Positions 22,035 to 33,603 of a stretch of 64,000 nucleotides of DNA are shown here, in pieces (position 1 is the first letter of the stretch; every line of letters begins with the position of its first letter). The stretch lies in contig JAOWBW010002511.1 in NCBI GenBank assembly GCA_026119855.1, positions 1-64,000 on the forward strand, given 5' to 3'. The notes below the pieces were generated by a model, which had not been told where the DNA came from, did not search any database, and was given only the letters and a program-made list of their open reading frames with translations. This DNA comes from Campanula takesimana. Lineage: Eukaryota > Streptophyta > Magnoliopsida > Asterales > Campanulaceae. The translations under genes and the position numbers were made by a program.

Positions 22035-23624
22035 ATTAGCGTCTCCACAACCAGTGATCCCACAATTGTTATCGAGGCGTACGCTAATAACATAGGATTC
22101 ACACCCCCCAGAGTCCCATAATTGCCATCAAGGTGTAAGCTAATGGCATAGGATTCATATTTTCCGACGTAAAGGCAATCTCGTTGGAAGGAGAAGCAAG
22201 GATCCAAGTAATTGGCGTCTCTAAACCCGAGTCCGATAATTGTTATCAAAACGTATGTTAATAACATAGGATTCCCACCAGAGCTGAAGGCGGTTCGTCA
22301 TCAACAACAGGGCATGTTCAGAATTGGAGTCGAAGAGATTGATTCATCAGTATGGATTGCAACTGGAGACGGTTCGTCATCAACAAAAAGGAGTATATTC
22401 AGAATTTGGTCAAGGCCATTGATTCCTCAGTATGAGTACTATCTAAACTCTAAACTTTGGGTTAATTGCAATTTGGTTCCTAACATTTCTCAAAATTTGC
22501 AATGTTGATGCCGTCTTTTCAATTTCGCCAATTGATATATTCACTTTGTCTTTTTGTTGCAATTTGACTACAATACTAACTGGGTGTTAGACTTCTAACA
22601 GATTTTATGTCATGTGACTAACCCATGACGTTTTAAGAGACGTTTTAAGATGTTTTTAGAGCTACACAAGTCCAATTAAATTTATTATTTTTTAAAATTG
22701 AAGCTAATATTTAAATCTACTTCATATAAAAAAATTGCAATTTTTTAGATGACTTGATTTTTTTACTAAATTTAATTATTAAATAATACAAATTAGAAAA
22801 AAGGTGGGGAAAAAATCTAAAAAAGTTATTAACCCTAAATATGTTTCATATGAAGTAAATGCTATTTTGGATTAGCAGTTCATGAAAATATTTAATAGGG
22901 AAAATAGAGGGAGGGCGAGGAGGATGAATTGGGGAAAGAGTGTTTGTTGAAGGGGTGATGTGGGAAGGCGGCAGAGCGGTGGAAGAAAATAAAGGAGAGG
23001 AAAGAAGATATAGCATAGTGGAAAGTCATAATTTTTCAGATTGGTTTTCCCATGTTCTCTATTTTTAGCTATTTTTATTTATTTAAATTATAAATTAATA
23101 TAATATAACTAATTCACCAATAAAATTTCCAAAAAAAAATATGTGTTGTAGATTTAAATATTAGCTTCAATTTTTTTTAAAAAAAAAAGAAACTTACCAA
23201 TCGGATATGTGTAGCTCCAAAAACATCTTAAAATGTTATGTGCTAGTCACATGACATAAAATCTGTTAAAAAACTAACAAACAGTTACTTTTGTAGTCAG
23301 ATTGCAACAAAAAGACAATGTGGATATACCAATTGGCGAAATTGAAAAGACAGCATCAACATTGCAAATTTTGAGAAATGTTAGGAATCAAATTACAATT
23401 AACCCTCTAAACTTTACTTACCGCAAGTATTGTTTTCAAAAATGATTTTCAAAATAACTTAAACCTCAGTTTTTGCGTGTTTTCAGAGTCGAACTACGTT
23501 TGGTCTGATTTCCTTCCGAGGAATACGTAGGCAGCTTTTTAGCACGACCATACCCCTAGTTCAAAATGGTGTCTTTTCTATCGACGACGGTACTTCATCC
23601 ATAAGTATCGTCGCCGAGGGGCTC
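22035..23624 (+). mobile_element. Internal segment X, copy a, of the tandem LTR array
   Basis: Non-coding sequence shared with 24235-25753 and 27596-28882. It holds degenerate copies of a 54-bp repeat, then the ACTTACCGCAAGTA segment and a purine-rich GAGGGGCTC tract just before the LTR at 23625. A 947-bp MULE MITE is inserted at 22459-23405. Confidence 0.75.
22459..23405. mobile_element. Non-autonomous MULE with long terminal inverted repeats
   Basis: A 947-bp insertion flanked by the 10-bp TSD TCTAAACTTT (22449-22458 and 23406-23415). The ends are inverted repeats starting GGGTTAATTG and extending with minor mismatches for well over 200 bp. It has no coding capacity. The unoccupied site is visible in the two related segments near 25535 and 28662, where the flanks are joined directly. 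TSD length and long TIRs fit a Mutator-like element. Confidence 0.92.
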
Positions 23625-24234
23625 TGTAGACACCCCATTTTGGACATTCATTCATAATCACACTACTTCTATGTCTCGCCTTTGATTTGGGTCAAAACAC
23701 GTTAAGTTGGACATGTTTCGTTAAGTTTCTAACTGACTCCGTTAGTCAGGGGCCAAAATGAACATTAAAACTGCTGCAGAGGGCAAAAATGTGATTCCAG
23801 CACATGGATGTCTCGTACGAGACATTGATGTCTCGTACGAGGTATCCCCACTTGACAGTCGGGTTTTGTCCGAGCTCAAAGGTATCGACTTTCAGCTATT
23901 GATCTTGACCCCTTTTCTTGGCAAACACTTAAGCAATCCGGGAAAACCTAATGGACGATCCTAGAGTCCAAAAATACCTCTGTGGGAATCAAGTCTTGGA
24001 TTCCCATCACAAGTTACCTTCTTGGCAAAAACCCTAGGTCCAAAACTCCTATAAATATAGAGGTTCTTGAACCGAAAAGGGGCTAGAATCCTCATTCACC
24101 CAAAAACCACTCCAAATCTGATAAAAGAGGTCCCCATAATCAGTCCCTCTTCCTTACCCACGAAATATAAGCCTTCACAACACCATTCAAGACAAGTTCA
24201 TTGGATCATCAAGGCCTTTAGTCAAGGCCATCCA
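23625..24234 (+). repeat. LTR copy a (3'-truncated)
   Basis: Starts TGTAGACACCCCATTTTGG and matches the first two thirds of the LTRs at 25754 and 28883. At about 24234 it jumps into internal segment X at the shared word GGAAGAGATCC, so the LTR end, leader and PMD-like region have been deleted here. Confidence 0.85.
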
Positions 24235-25753
24235 AGGAAGAGATCCTTACCCGCCTCATCCAAACGGCATGAGAAACATGATCCTCGGGGAATAGGCACA
24301 ACTCATCCGTCGCCCACTCTTTACCGTACATATGCCTACTAAAGAGGTGCTCTTTATGGGATCGATGTAAACTGGCCATTTGAAAAGGGTTGGGAATCAC
24401 TAGAACTTGGTGAAAATGGAGATTTTTGGATGAAAAAAAATCGCCTAGGGTTGAGAATTCCCGAAAACAAATGTGAAAAAGTGATTTGAAAATCACTTTC
24501 AGTGCCTGAAATAACCTTGTTCTGCGCATAAACAGAGAAGTCTCATACGAAACATCTGTCCCTCGTACGACGTCTTCCCCAGAAAAACCTCAGAAAACCA
24601 TGTTTTCTTGAGAAATTCCAGAAAAGCCCTGCTTTTAACAGAAATTTCAGAAAAGCCCTGCTTTTTAACAGAAAGGTCAGAAAAAGCACTGCTTTAGACT
24701 GAAAGGTCGAATATGAACCTGGTTCAAGATGGAACATTGAGTCGTCAACAAATGGATATTTTCAGAATTGGAACAAGCAAAGTTGTTTCTCAGTACGAAT
24801 TTATTCTCACCGCACATCCAAGATCATGGGTGAGCAACAAAATCTGCATCAGCAAACTCTAAATCCAACGACTGTCATCAAGACGTATGTTAGTGGCACA
24901 GGATTTACAACCAGGCGTCCCACGACTATCATCGAGACATATGTCAATGACACAGGATTTGCAACTGGGTATCCCACGACTGTTATCAAGATGTAAGTTA
25001 ATAACACAGGATCCCACCATTTAGAGTCCCACAATTGCCATCGAGACGTATGTTAATGGCATAGGATTCACTTTTCTGATGGAGAGGCAATCTCGTTGGA
25101 AGGAGAAGCAAGGATCCAAGTAATTGGCGTCTCCACAACCAGTGATCCCATAATTGTTATCGAGGTGTACGCCAATAACATAGGATTCACACCCGTCAGA
25201 GTCCCATAATTGTCATCAAGGTGTAAGCTAATGGCATAGGATTCATATTTTCCGGTGAAGAGGCAATCTCGTTGGAAAGAGAAATAAGGATCCAAGTAAT
25301 TGGCATCTCCAAACCCCAGTCCGATAATTGTTATCAAGTATGTTAATAACATAGGATTCCCACCAGAGCTGAAGGCGGTTCGTCATCAACAACAGGGTAT
25401 ATTCAGAATTGGAGTCAAAAAGATTGATTCCTCATAATGGATTGCAACTGGAGATGGTTCGTCATCAACAAAAAGGAGTATATTCAGAATTGGGTCAAGG
25501 CCATTGATTCCTTAGTATGGATTACTCTCTAAACTCTCAACTTTACTTACCGCAAGTACTGTTTTCAAAAATGATTTTCAAAATACCTTAAACCTCAGTT
25601 TTTACGTGTTTTCAGAGTCGAACTACGTTTGGTCTGATTTCCTTCTGAGGAATACGTTGGCAGCTTTTTAGCACGACCATACCCCTAGTTTAAAATGGTG
25701 TCTTTTCTATCGACGACGGTACTTCATCCATAACTATCGTCGCCGAGGGGCTC
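24235..25753 (+). mobile_element. Internal segment X, copy b
   Basis: Matches 27596-28882 from GGAAGAGATCC to the purine tract before the next LTR. It contains paired CTCGTACGAC/TCATACGA motifs (near 24540), a GAAAAGCCCTGCTTTT repeat (24610-24690) and the 54-bp minisatellite. No gene. Confidence 0.8.
24855..25345 (+). repeat. 54-bp minisatellite in segment X
   Basis: Degenerate tandem units of about 54 bp around CGACTGTCATCAAGACGTAT and GGCACAGGATT. One minus-strand frame reads as an 18-residue repeat (LTYVLMTVVG core). Shorter arrays of the same unit occur at 22035-22290 and 28215-28490. Copy number differs among the three, as expected for unequal exchange. Confidence 0.8.
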
Positions 25754-26684
25754 TGTAGACACCCCATTTTGGACATTCATTCATAATCAAACTACTTCTG
25801 TGTTTCGCCTTTGATTTGGGTCAAAACTCGTTAAGTTGGACATGTTTTGTTAAGTTTCTGACTGACTCTGTTAGTCAGGGGCCAAAATGAACATTAAAAC
25901 TGCTGCAGAGGGCAAAAATGTGATTCCAACACATGGATGTCTCGTACGAGACATTGATGTCTCGTACGATGTATCCTCCCTTGACAGTCTAGTTGTGGTC
26001 AGTTTCCTTATTGATCTTGACCCCTTTTCTTGGCAAACACTTAAGCAATCTGGGAAAACCTAATGGACGATCCTAGAGTCCAAAAATACCTCTGTGGGAA
26101 TCAAGTCTTGGATTCCCATCACAACTTACCTTCTTGGCCAAAACCCTAGGTCCAAAACTCCTATAAATATAGAGGTTCTTAAACCGAAAAGGGGCTAGAA
26201 TCCTCATTCACCCAAAAACCACTCCAAATCTGATCAAAGAGGTACTCAGAATCAGTCCCTCTTCCTTACCCATGAAATCTAAACCTCCACAACACCATTC
26301 AAGCCAAGTTCATTGGATCATCAAGGCCTTTAGTCAAGGCCATCCATAGGATTCTGAAGAACGCTCAGGTAAAACTCTTAGTTTTCTACCTTCTCATCTC
26401 CCTCTTTGTCTTTGAAGTAGTGTGATTCCATAAAAGGATCATCCTAGAGTCTCTCCAATCCATGGACATGGTCTCAAAGCACATGATCCAACATCCCAAA
26501 TAAATAAGCAATTATTTATTTGTTCGTTTTCCTTTTGTGTACATTTTGCATGATTTTGAAACAATGATGATGATTTCTTAGCAATACCAATCCTAGATTG
26601 GGTGAATTGGGTGCTTCTTGACCTTCCCAATTCATAACTTAACCCCTGAATCTAGATATCTCGGTCCGTGTTCCGACAACAACA
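25754..26684 (+). repeat. LTR copy b (complete)
   Basis: 931 bp from TGTAGACACCCC to GACAACAACA, followed within a few bases by TGGCGACTC, a shortened PBS-like word. Includes the palindromic TCTCGTACGAGA pair near 25940. Orientation is plus. Confidence 0.85.
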
Positions 26685-26705
26685 TGGTGGCGACTCTCAA
26701 AACAA

Positions 26706-27316
26706 TCAAAAAGGTAAATCGAAGGACGAAAACCGCCTCAAAGAAAACTCGCGCGCAAACAGATGCATGTCCCTCAACACACTCAAGAGAGTGAACAAGG
26801 CTGTCGATGCATGATTAACAAATAGCGTCTCAGAAAAGGCCCACCATAGAAAGCCGTGAATGGCTGCAATACGAGTAGCAGTAAAATGCATCTGGCCTGT
26901 ATTAATGGCAACATAAGTATCCACCCTCTCCCTCAAGGCCTTCAGAGGGACACCATTTCCTAGGTTACGTATAGAGAATCCCAGAAAATGCATCATATCA
27001 TCCCTATTGGGAGAGAAATCGACATCCACCTCAAGCGGCTCACCGGCGATAGCAAGCCCCGTAATGGCATGAAAGTCAGTAGGAGTCATAGTGACCTCCC
27101 CCTACCGCATGTGCATGGTATGAGTACTATCCCACTAGCTCTCCCGAATATCCTGAGCAAGTGAACGTTCCTCCTCTCACCGACCAAGCCATCAAAGAAG
27201 GGTTTCAGCCCAAGATTCTCGATCTCTTCCTTCATCTCGCCATTGAGAGTTGCCCACCTCTCGGCAACCGCTCGTACGCTGCCTCTACAGTTGTTAATCA
27301 CCCTGAATGACTGCAA
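26706..27316 (-). pseudogene. Plant mobile domain (PMD) fragment, antisense inside the LTR element
   Basis: The minus strand encodes GEVTMTPTDFHAITGLAI, the signature segment of the PMD family (compare GEMTITLEDVGMLCGLPIDG in the MULE-1 copy), followed by a PMD-like helical region to 26706. Upstream, in another frame, LGLKPFFDGLVGERRNVHLL is the expected preceding part. An in-frame TAG just before GEVT and a frame change near 27100-27160 break the gene. It lies antisense to the flanking LTRs; extra antisense ORFs are known in Tat-lineage gypsy elements, so this may be such an ORF rather than a random capture. Confidence 0.7.
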
Positions 27317-27595
27317 GCAACATAGATAAAAGAGACAAATGTCAGAAAATTGGTAAAATCCTCATTTAAGCATTTTACCCGAAAAATCGCAGAATTGCCT
27401 AAAACGACAGTTGAAATCACGTACTACTATACTACAATGATTTTCAACATCAACAAGGATGAAACTCCATCGAAAGATCATCCATGCAAGGTAAACCCTA
27501 GCAGCAATAATTCTAAGCAAAAATTAACAAAAGTCGAATTGCTAGAACACTACATTGAGACATGCAACAACGAAATTGACATGGAAACTCAATCA

Positions 27596-28882
27596 AAGGA
27601 AGAGATCCTTACCCGCCTCATCAAAACGGCGTGAGAAACATGATCCTCGGGGAATGGGCACAACTCATCCGTCGCCGACACTTTATCGTACATATGCCTA
27701 CTAAAGAGGTGCTCTTTATGGGATCGATGTACACCGGCCATTTGAAAGGGTTGGGAATCACTAGAAATTGGTGAAAATGGATATTTTGGATGAAAAAATC
27801 GCCTAGGGTTGAGAATTCCCAAAAACAAATGTGAAAAAGTGATTTGAAAATCACTTTCAGCGCCTGAAATAACCTTGTTCTGTGCAAAAACAGAGAAGTC
27901 TCGTACGAGACATCTATCCCTCGTACGAGGTATTCCCCAGAAAAACCTCAGAAAACCATGTTTTCTTGAGAAATTCCAGAAAACCCTGCTTTTAACAAAA
28001 ATATCAGAAAAGCCCTGCTTTTTAACAGAAAGGTCAGAAAAAGCCCTGCTTTAGACTGAAAGGTTGAATCTGAACCCGGTTCAAGATGGAACATTGAGTC
28101 ATCACAATTGGATATTTTCAGAATTGGAACAAGCAAAGTTGTTTCTCAGTACGAATTTATTCTCACCGCACATCCAAGATCATGGGTGAGCAACAAAATC
28201 TGCATCAGCAAACTCTAAATCCAACGACTGTCATCAAGACGTATGTTAGTGGCACAGGATTTACAACCAGGCGTCCCACGATTGTTATCGAGGTGTACGC
28301 CAATAACATAGGATTCACACCCCTCAGATTCCCATAATGTCATCAAGGTGTAAGCTAATGGCATAGGATTCATATTTTCCGGTGAAGAGGCAATCTCGTT
28401 GGAAGGAGAAATAAGGATCCAAGTAATTGGCATCTCCAAACCCGATTTCGATAATTGTTATCAAGACGTATGTTAATAACATAGGATTCCCACCAGAGCT
28501 GAAGGCGGTTCGTCATCAACAACAGGGTATATTCAGAATGGAGTCAAAGAGATTGATTCCTCAGTATGGATTACAACTGGAGATGGTTCGTCATCAACAA
28601 AAAGGAGTATATTCAGAATTGGGTCAAGGCCATTGATTCCTTAGTATGGATTACTCTCTAAACTCTCAACTTTACTTACCGCAAGTACTGTTTTCAAAAA
28701 TGATTTTCAAAATACCTTAAACCTCAATTTTTGCGTGTTTTCAGAGTGGAACTATGTTTGGTCTGATTTCCTTCTGAGGAATACGTAGGCAGCTTTCTAG
28801 CACGACCATACCCCTAGTTCAAAATGGCGTCTTTTCTATCGACGACATTACTTCATCCATAATTATCGTCGCCAAGGGGCTC
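27596..28882 (+). mobile_element. Internal segment X, copy c
   Basis: Third copy of the shared internal segment, ending in a purine tract (AAGGGGCTC) before the LTR at 28883. The CTCGTACGAG motif pair here (27899-27930) is intact, unlike copy b. The 27320-27595 stretch before it has no recognised gene. Confidence 0.8.
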
Positions 28883-29809
28883 TGTAGACACCCCATTTTG
28901 GACATTCATTCATAATCAAACTACTTCTGTGTCTCGCTTTTGATTTGGGTCGAAACTCGTTAAGTTAGACATGTTTCATTAAGTTTTTGACTGACTCTGT
29001 TAGTCAGGGTCCTAAATGAACATCCAAACTGCTGCAGAGGGTAAAAATGTGATTCCAGCACATGGATGTCTCGTACGAGACATTGATGTCTTGTACGAGA
29101 TATCCCCCCTTGACAGTCGGGTTTTGGTCAGTTTCCTTATTGATCTTGACCCCTTTTCTTGGCAAACACTTAAGAAATCTGAGGAAAACCTAATGGACGA
29201 TCCTAGAGTCCAAAAATACCTCTGTGGAAATCAAGTCTTGGATTCCCATCACAACTTACTTTCTTGGCTAAAACCCTAGGTCAAGAACTCCTATAAATAT
29301 AGAGGTTCTAAAACTGAAAAACCTCTAGAATGGTCATTCACCCAAAACCACTCCAAATCTGATGAAAGAGGTCCCCATGATAAGCCTCTCTTCCTCACCC
29401 ATGAAATTCAAGCCTTCACAACACCATTCAAGCCAAGTTCATTGGATCATCAAGGCCTTTAGTCAAGGCCATCCATAGGATTCTTGAAGAACGCTTAGGT
29501 AAAACTCTTTGTTTTCGACCTTCTCATCTTCTTCTTTGTCTTTGAAGTAGTGTGATTTCATCAAAGGATCAGCCTAGAGCCTCTCTAATTCATAGAGATG
29601 GTCTCGAATCATATGATCCGACATTCCAAATAAATAAGAAATTATTTATTTGGTCCCTTTTGTGTACGTTTTGCATAATTTCGAAACAATGATGATGATT
29701 TCTTAGCAAGACCAATCCTAGATTGGGTTAATTGGGTGCTCCTTAACCTTCCCAATTCATAACTTAACCCCCGAATCCAGATATCTCGGTCCATGTTCCG
29801 ACAACAACA
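28883..29809 (+). repeat. LTR copy c (complete)
   Basis: 927 bp, TGTAGACACCCC to GACAACAACA. The following PBS-like word is mutated (AGTGGCAATCTC). About 65 bp of leader after it resembles that after LTR copy b, then the sequence changes abruptly near 29876. Confidence 0.85.
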
Positions 29810-29875
29810 TAGTGGCAATCTCAAATCAAAAGGTAAAGAGAAGAATGAAACCGCTCTAAAACCCGCGCGCAAACA

Positions 29876-30318
29876 CCAAGTCACTTCGGGAGGAGATTGA
29901 GAAGGAGAGGGAGAATGCCGCCCTATTAGACAAGGAGAAGGAGGAGTTGGAGATGAGGTTTCAACAATTGGAGGAGAGTATTCCTGCCAAGGAGAAGGCT
30001 GTTGTATTAAACTTCCAGCGTACCGTAATGCCGTCGATCATTGATGATCAAGTAAAGACTACTTACGTCGATGGGTACGCACATGCAGCTCACCAACTCC
30101 ACATAGATCCCGAAGTAAATGTTCCAATTGATAAATGGGCCCGTCTTTTGCTGAATGATGCGTATGGCGTGGAAGCCTGTACAACATATTCCCTGATCCT
30201 GTACTCCAACAATACCCTTAAACTGATAGCTCAAGAGGAAGAGGCTGAGGGGAGACCGGTCTGGAGTGTACCCCCAGTTGATCCCAACTACTTTTATGCC
30301 TTGGTTGAGAATTTTTAG
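29876..30318 (+). CDS. Partial coiled-coil ORF (possible antisense ORF of the gypsy element)
   Basis: An open frame without its start (first in-frame ATG at 29953) and with its stop at 30316-30318. The first 30-40 codons are very rich in Glu and Lys (EKERENAALLDKEKEELEM), a likely coiled coil; the rest, through QLHIDPEVNVPIDKWARLL, matches no domain I can name. It runs antisense to the adjacent gypsy pol (31189-35579), the position where Tat-lineage elements carry extra antisense ORFs. The 5' part was lost at the junction with LTR copy c. Confidence 0.45.
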
Positions 30319-31188
30319 GAGGAGTTGGGCCATGATGAGGAGGCAGACGATAAGGAAGAGCAGGCGCCTTGAACTTTGTTGTGTAGAGCTGGTGAGGCTG
30401 TTTGATACTATTTTTGTTTATCCTTGTGAGCCGGTTTGGCTGTGATATAATTTAATTTTGTTTTGTATTTGTATGCCTGGGCCCAGCGTCATCTGGGGCA
30501 TAAACACTGATATTTTTGTTGTTAAAGTATTCGTATGCCTTGGTCCAGTGTTAACTGTGGGGCATAAACACTTGTTATTTGTAGGGATTTGTTTACCTCG
30601 TTTGAGGTGTAAATTAACCCTTGTTCTCTTTGATTGTCATTATTAGTTAGGGGATCTCGGTTGAGATGCCTAACTCGATTTGAAATGACGCGAGATTGTA
30701 AGGCCAGTTTTAGTTGTTCACAGGCCGTGGTCGTTCAACGTCATGGTCTGTGACGAGCGTGCAGAGGCTCGGTTTTGTTAAATTTGAAAGGACTAGTTGT
30801 CAAAACTAGGCCCAAACTATTCGTGGAGTTAAATGTCCAGGATCTTAACTCAAGTTTTGAGCGGGCTAGCTGTTAGAACTAGGTTCAAATTGTTAGGGGT
30901 CGAGATGTTCTAGCCTTAACTCAAAAAGACCATGTACGTCATGTATGCCGTGGTCGCGCTAGTTATTGAAACTAGGCTTTGAGTGATTCGAATGATGATC
31001 TCGGCATTGTTGGGTAATGCCTTGACCGTGCTTTAATGTTATGTATCAGTGATACGAACTCCAGAGTATGAAGGGAAAAGAACTTTTATTGATAAATCAA
31101 ACTAGACAAATGTCTTGAACTAGAAGTAGCTAAAGAGACCAAAAATCTAACTAGAAAACTTTAAAAAGATAGGTAGGGTGCCGAGATG
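30319..31188. other. Non-coding region between the coiled-coil ORF and gypsy integrase
   Basis: No gene seen. Two copies of a GTATGCCTGGGCCCAG...GGGGCATAAACACT segment (30469-30570) and three related ACTAG...CTAGG segments (30790-30990) are present. No LTR matching 37215-37896 is found here, so the gypsy 3' LTR is missing. Confidence 0.55.
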
Positions 31189-32368
31189 TTACTGATAATA
31201 TTTTCTCAAGTGTTCGGAATGCCATGGGTGCTTCAGCTCTTTTCCTTCCGGAGTTTTGAGCATGTAGGTCCCTTCTCGGATAACATGAGTAACAATGTAG
31301 GGGCCTTCCCAATTCGGAGAGAGCTTATTTTGTTGAGCCTTCAAGTATGTTGATTCTATCTTTCTGAGCACCCAGTCACCGACTTCAAAAACTCTCTTTT
31401 TTACTTTGCTGTCGTGATAGGCCTTGGTTCTTTGCTTGTAGTTAATCATTCTCAGCTGAGCGGTCAGCCTTTTTTCCTCAACCAGGTCTAGGTCCAGCAG
31501 CCGGTTGTATTCATTGACGACCTCATCGTAATTAATTATTCTGAAAGTAGGTAGAGCCATCTCGGCCGGCGCCATAGCTTCAGATCCATAAGTTAGTGCA
31601 AAGGGAGTCTCCCCAGTCGGCCCCCGAGTGGTTGTACGAACTGCCCATAGAGCAAGGGGGAGATCATCCAGCCACTTTCCTTGTCTTCCTTTCAGACTCT
31701 TGGTTAGGGCTCTCAGTATTAACTTGTTTGCTGCCTCGGCTTGCCCATTACCTTGAGGATGACTGACCGATGACTTTTTGTGCTTGACCCCTAGTCTGTT
31801 TAATTCCTCAGTAAAGGCGTTAGAGAACTGGAGCCCGTTGTCGGTCATAATAGAGTGAGGGACGCCGAACCGACATCGTATATAGTCATGGATGAAGTTG
31901 ATGGCATTCTCCTCTATAATCTTTGCCAAGGGCATAGCTTCCACCCACTTAGTGAAGTATTCGACTGCTACAATTATGAACTTGTTGCTTCCCTTGGCTA
32001 AAGGAAATGGCCCAATGATGTCGACTCCCCACATGTCGAATGGCCATGTCGGTATGACAAGACTTTGTTCCACCGGTGACACTCTGGGCAGGTCAGAGAA
32101 AGTGTTGGCATTTGTCAAATTTCTTCACATAGGCATGGGCATCTTCTCTTAAGTTTGGCCAGTAGTAACCGAGTGTGATCACTTTATTATCAAGAGTTCT
32201 GGCCTCCGGGTGTCCTCCGTAAACTCCCTCGTGTACCTCGGCTAGCAGTTTCTCTGTGTCTTTGGGTGACACGCGTCTTAGGAGGGGCTCGGAGAATGAC
32301 CTTCGGTATAGAATATCGTTCCACTCTATGTATCTGGCCGTCTTCTTCTTTATCATCTTGGCCGCCAA
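31189..32368 (-). pseudogene. Gypsy integrase
   Basis: Minus strand, two frames. 32368-32093 carries the zinc-binding N-terminus, but the expected CxxC reads FDKC, so one Cys is Phe. 32118-31189 carries the core with WGVDIIGPFP, IMTDNGLQFSN and PQGNGQAEAANK, so the DDE residues appear intact, followed by a full C-terminal region ending HSEHLRKYYQ at the stop. A one-base frame change near 32105-32118 separates the parts. Typical Tat-type gypsy integrase by order and style. Confidence 0.9.
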
Positions 32369-32407
32369 CTCGTCCTCTGGTAGCTCTCCTTTCTCGATGT
32401 AGTCCTT

Positions 32408-33561
32408 TTAGTCTTTAATCCATGTTCTCTCCTCGTCGTCAAGAATTAGGATCTCTAGCCTCTCGTAAGCTGGTTGGTCGGCATAAACGATCAAGGGATT
32501 TGTTTCTTCTGACGTGGCCAATTTAGACAGGAAGTTAGCCTCCTGGTTGTGCTCTCGTCCTACTTGCCTTATATCCCAAAACTCCAAGTTTTTGGTCATA
32601 TTGAGGACGAGGTCTCTATACTTCGTCAGCATGTGATTCTCTGTGTTGTACTCTCCTTTCACTTGGTTCACTACGAGTTGGGAGTCACTATAGGCCACCA
32701 GTCTATTCGCACCAAAGAACTTTGTCCTCTCTATCCCCAATATCAAGGCCTCATTTCTGCTTGGTTGTTTGAAGCTGGGAATTTGAATCGGATGAAGTCA
32801 CAAGCCACATGCTCACCGCCTGGACTTGTTAAATACACTCCAGCTCCACTTCTTCCTCAGGTTGTTGACCCGTATGTGTATAAAACCCAATAATCACTTG
32901 GCAGTTCTTCTAGAGGTTCTCTATCCATGGGGAACTTCCTCTTCCTGGTTGTCACCGTATTCTCACTTAATAACGCGGTCTCGACTAGGAAATCCACTAG
33001 AGGCTGTGCTAACAATGTCTTCCTCGGCTTGTAGGTTATGTCGAACTCGGTCAATTCAATGGACCAGTTAAGTAGTCTGCCCAAGCTATCCATCTTGTGA
33101 AGAATCTTCCTGAGCGGCGCGTCGGTATAAACTGTGATGGGATGAGCGGAGAAATATGCACGCAGCTTTCTGGCGGCTATCACCAAGGCGTACGCTATTT
33201 TCTCGGCATTAAAGTATCGAGACTCGGTTTCTGATAATGCTTTACTCACATAGTAAACCGGCCTCTGAATCCCATTATCTTCTCGAACTAGCACGGTAGC
33301 CACGGCTCTATCTGTTGCCGCAAGGAATACCGAGAGTGTCTCTCCCATAATTGGACTGCTGAGTAGTGGAGGAGAACCCAAGTAACATTTCAATTGTTGG
33401 AATAATGCCGAGCACTCTGGGGTCCAGGCGAAGTCCTTAGTTCCCTTCAAAGTTTTAAAGAACGGGAGTGACTTTTCTGCCGACTTGGCAATGAACCTTC
33501 CCAGGGCGGCTACCCTTCCATTCAGCCTTTGAACTTCCTTTACACATGTCGGCTCTTTCAT
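32408..33561 (-). pseudogene. Gypsy RNase H and connection region
   Basis: 33561-32857 holds the RT thumb and first RNase H-like region (FSAHPITVYTDAPLRKIL). The second RNase H begins near 32880, where the catalytic Asp in the usual (V/T)DGS motif is Tyr (codon on the minus strand at 32874-32872), followed at once by a stop (near 32859). It continues to 32408 with ANRLVAYSDSQLVVNQV. The dual RNase H layout is a feature of Tat-type elements. Confidence 0.85.
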
Positions 33562-33603
33562 GTCGACAAGTGCATAGATCTTCTTCGGATTTGCCTCAAT
33601 GCC

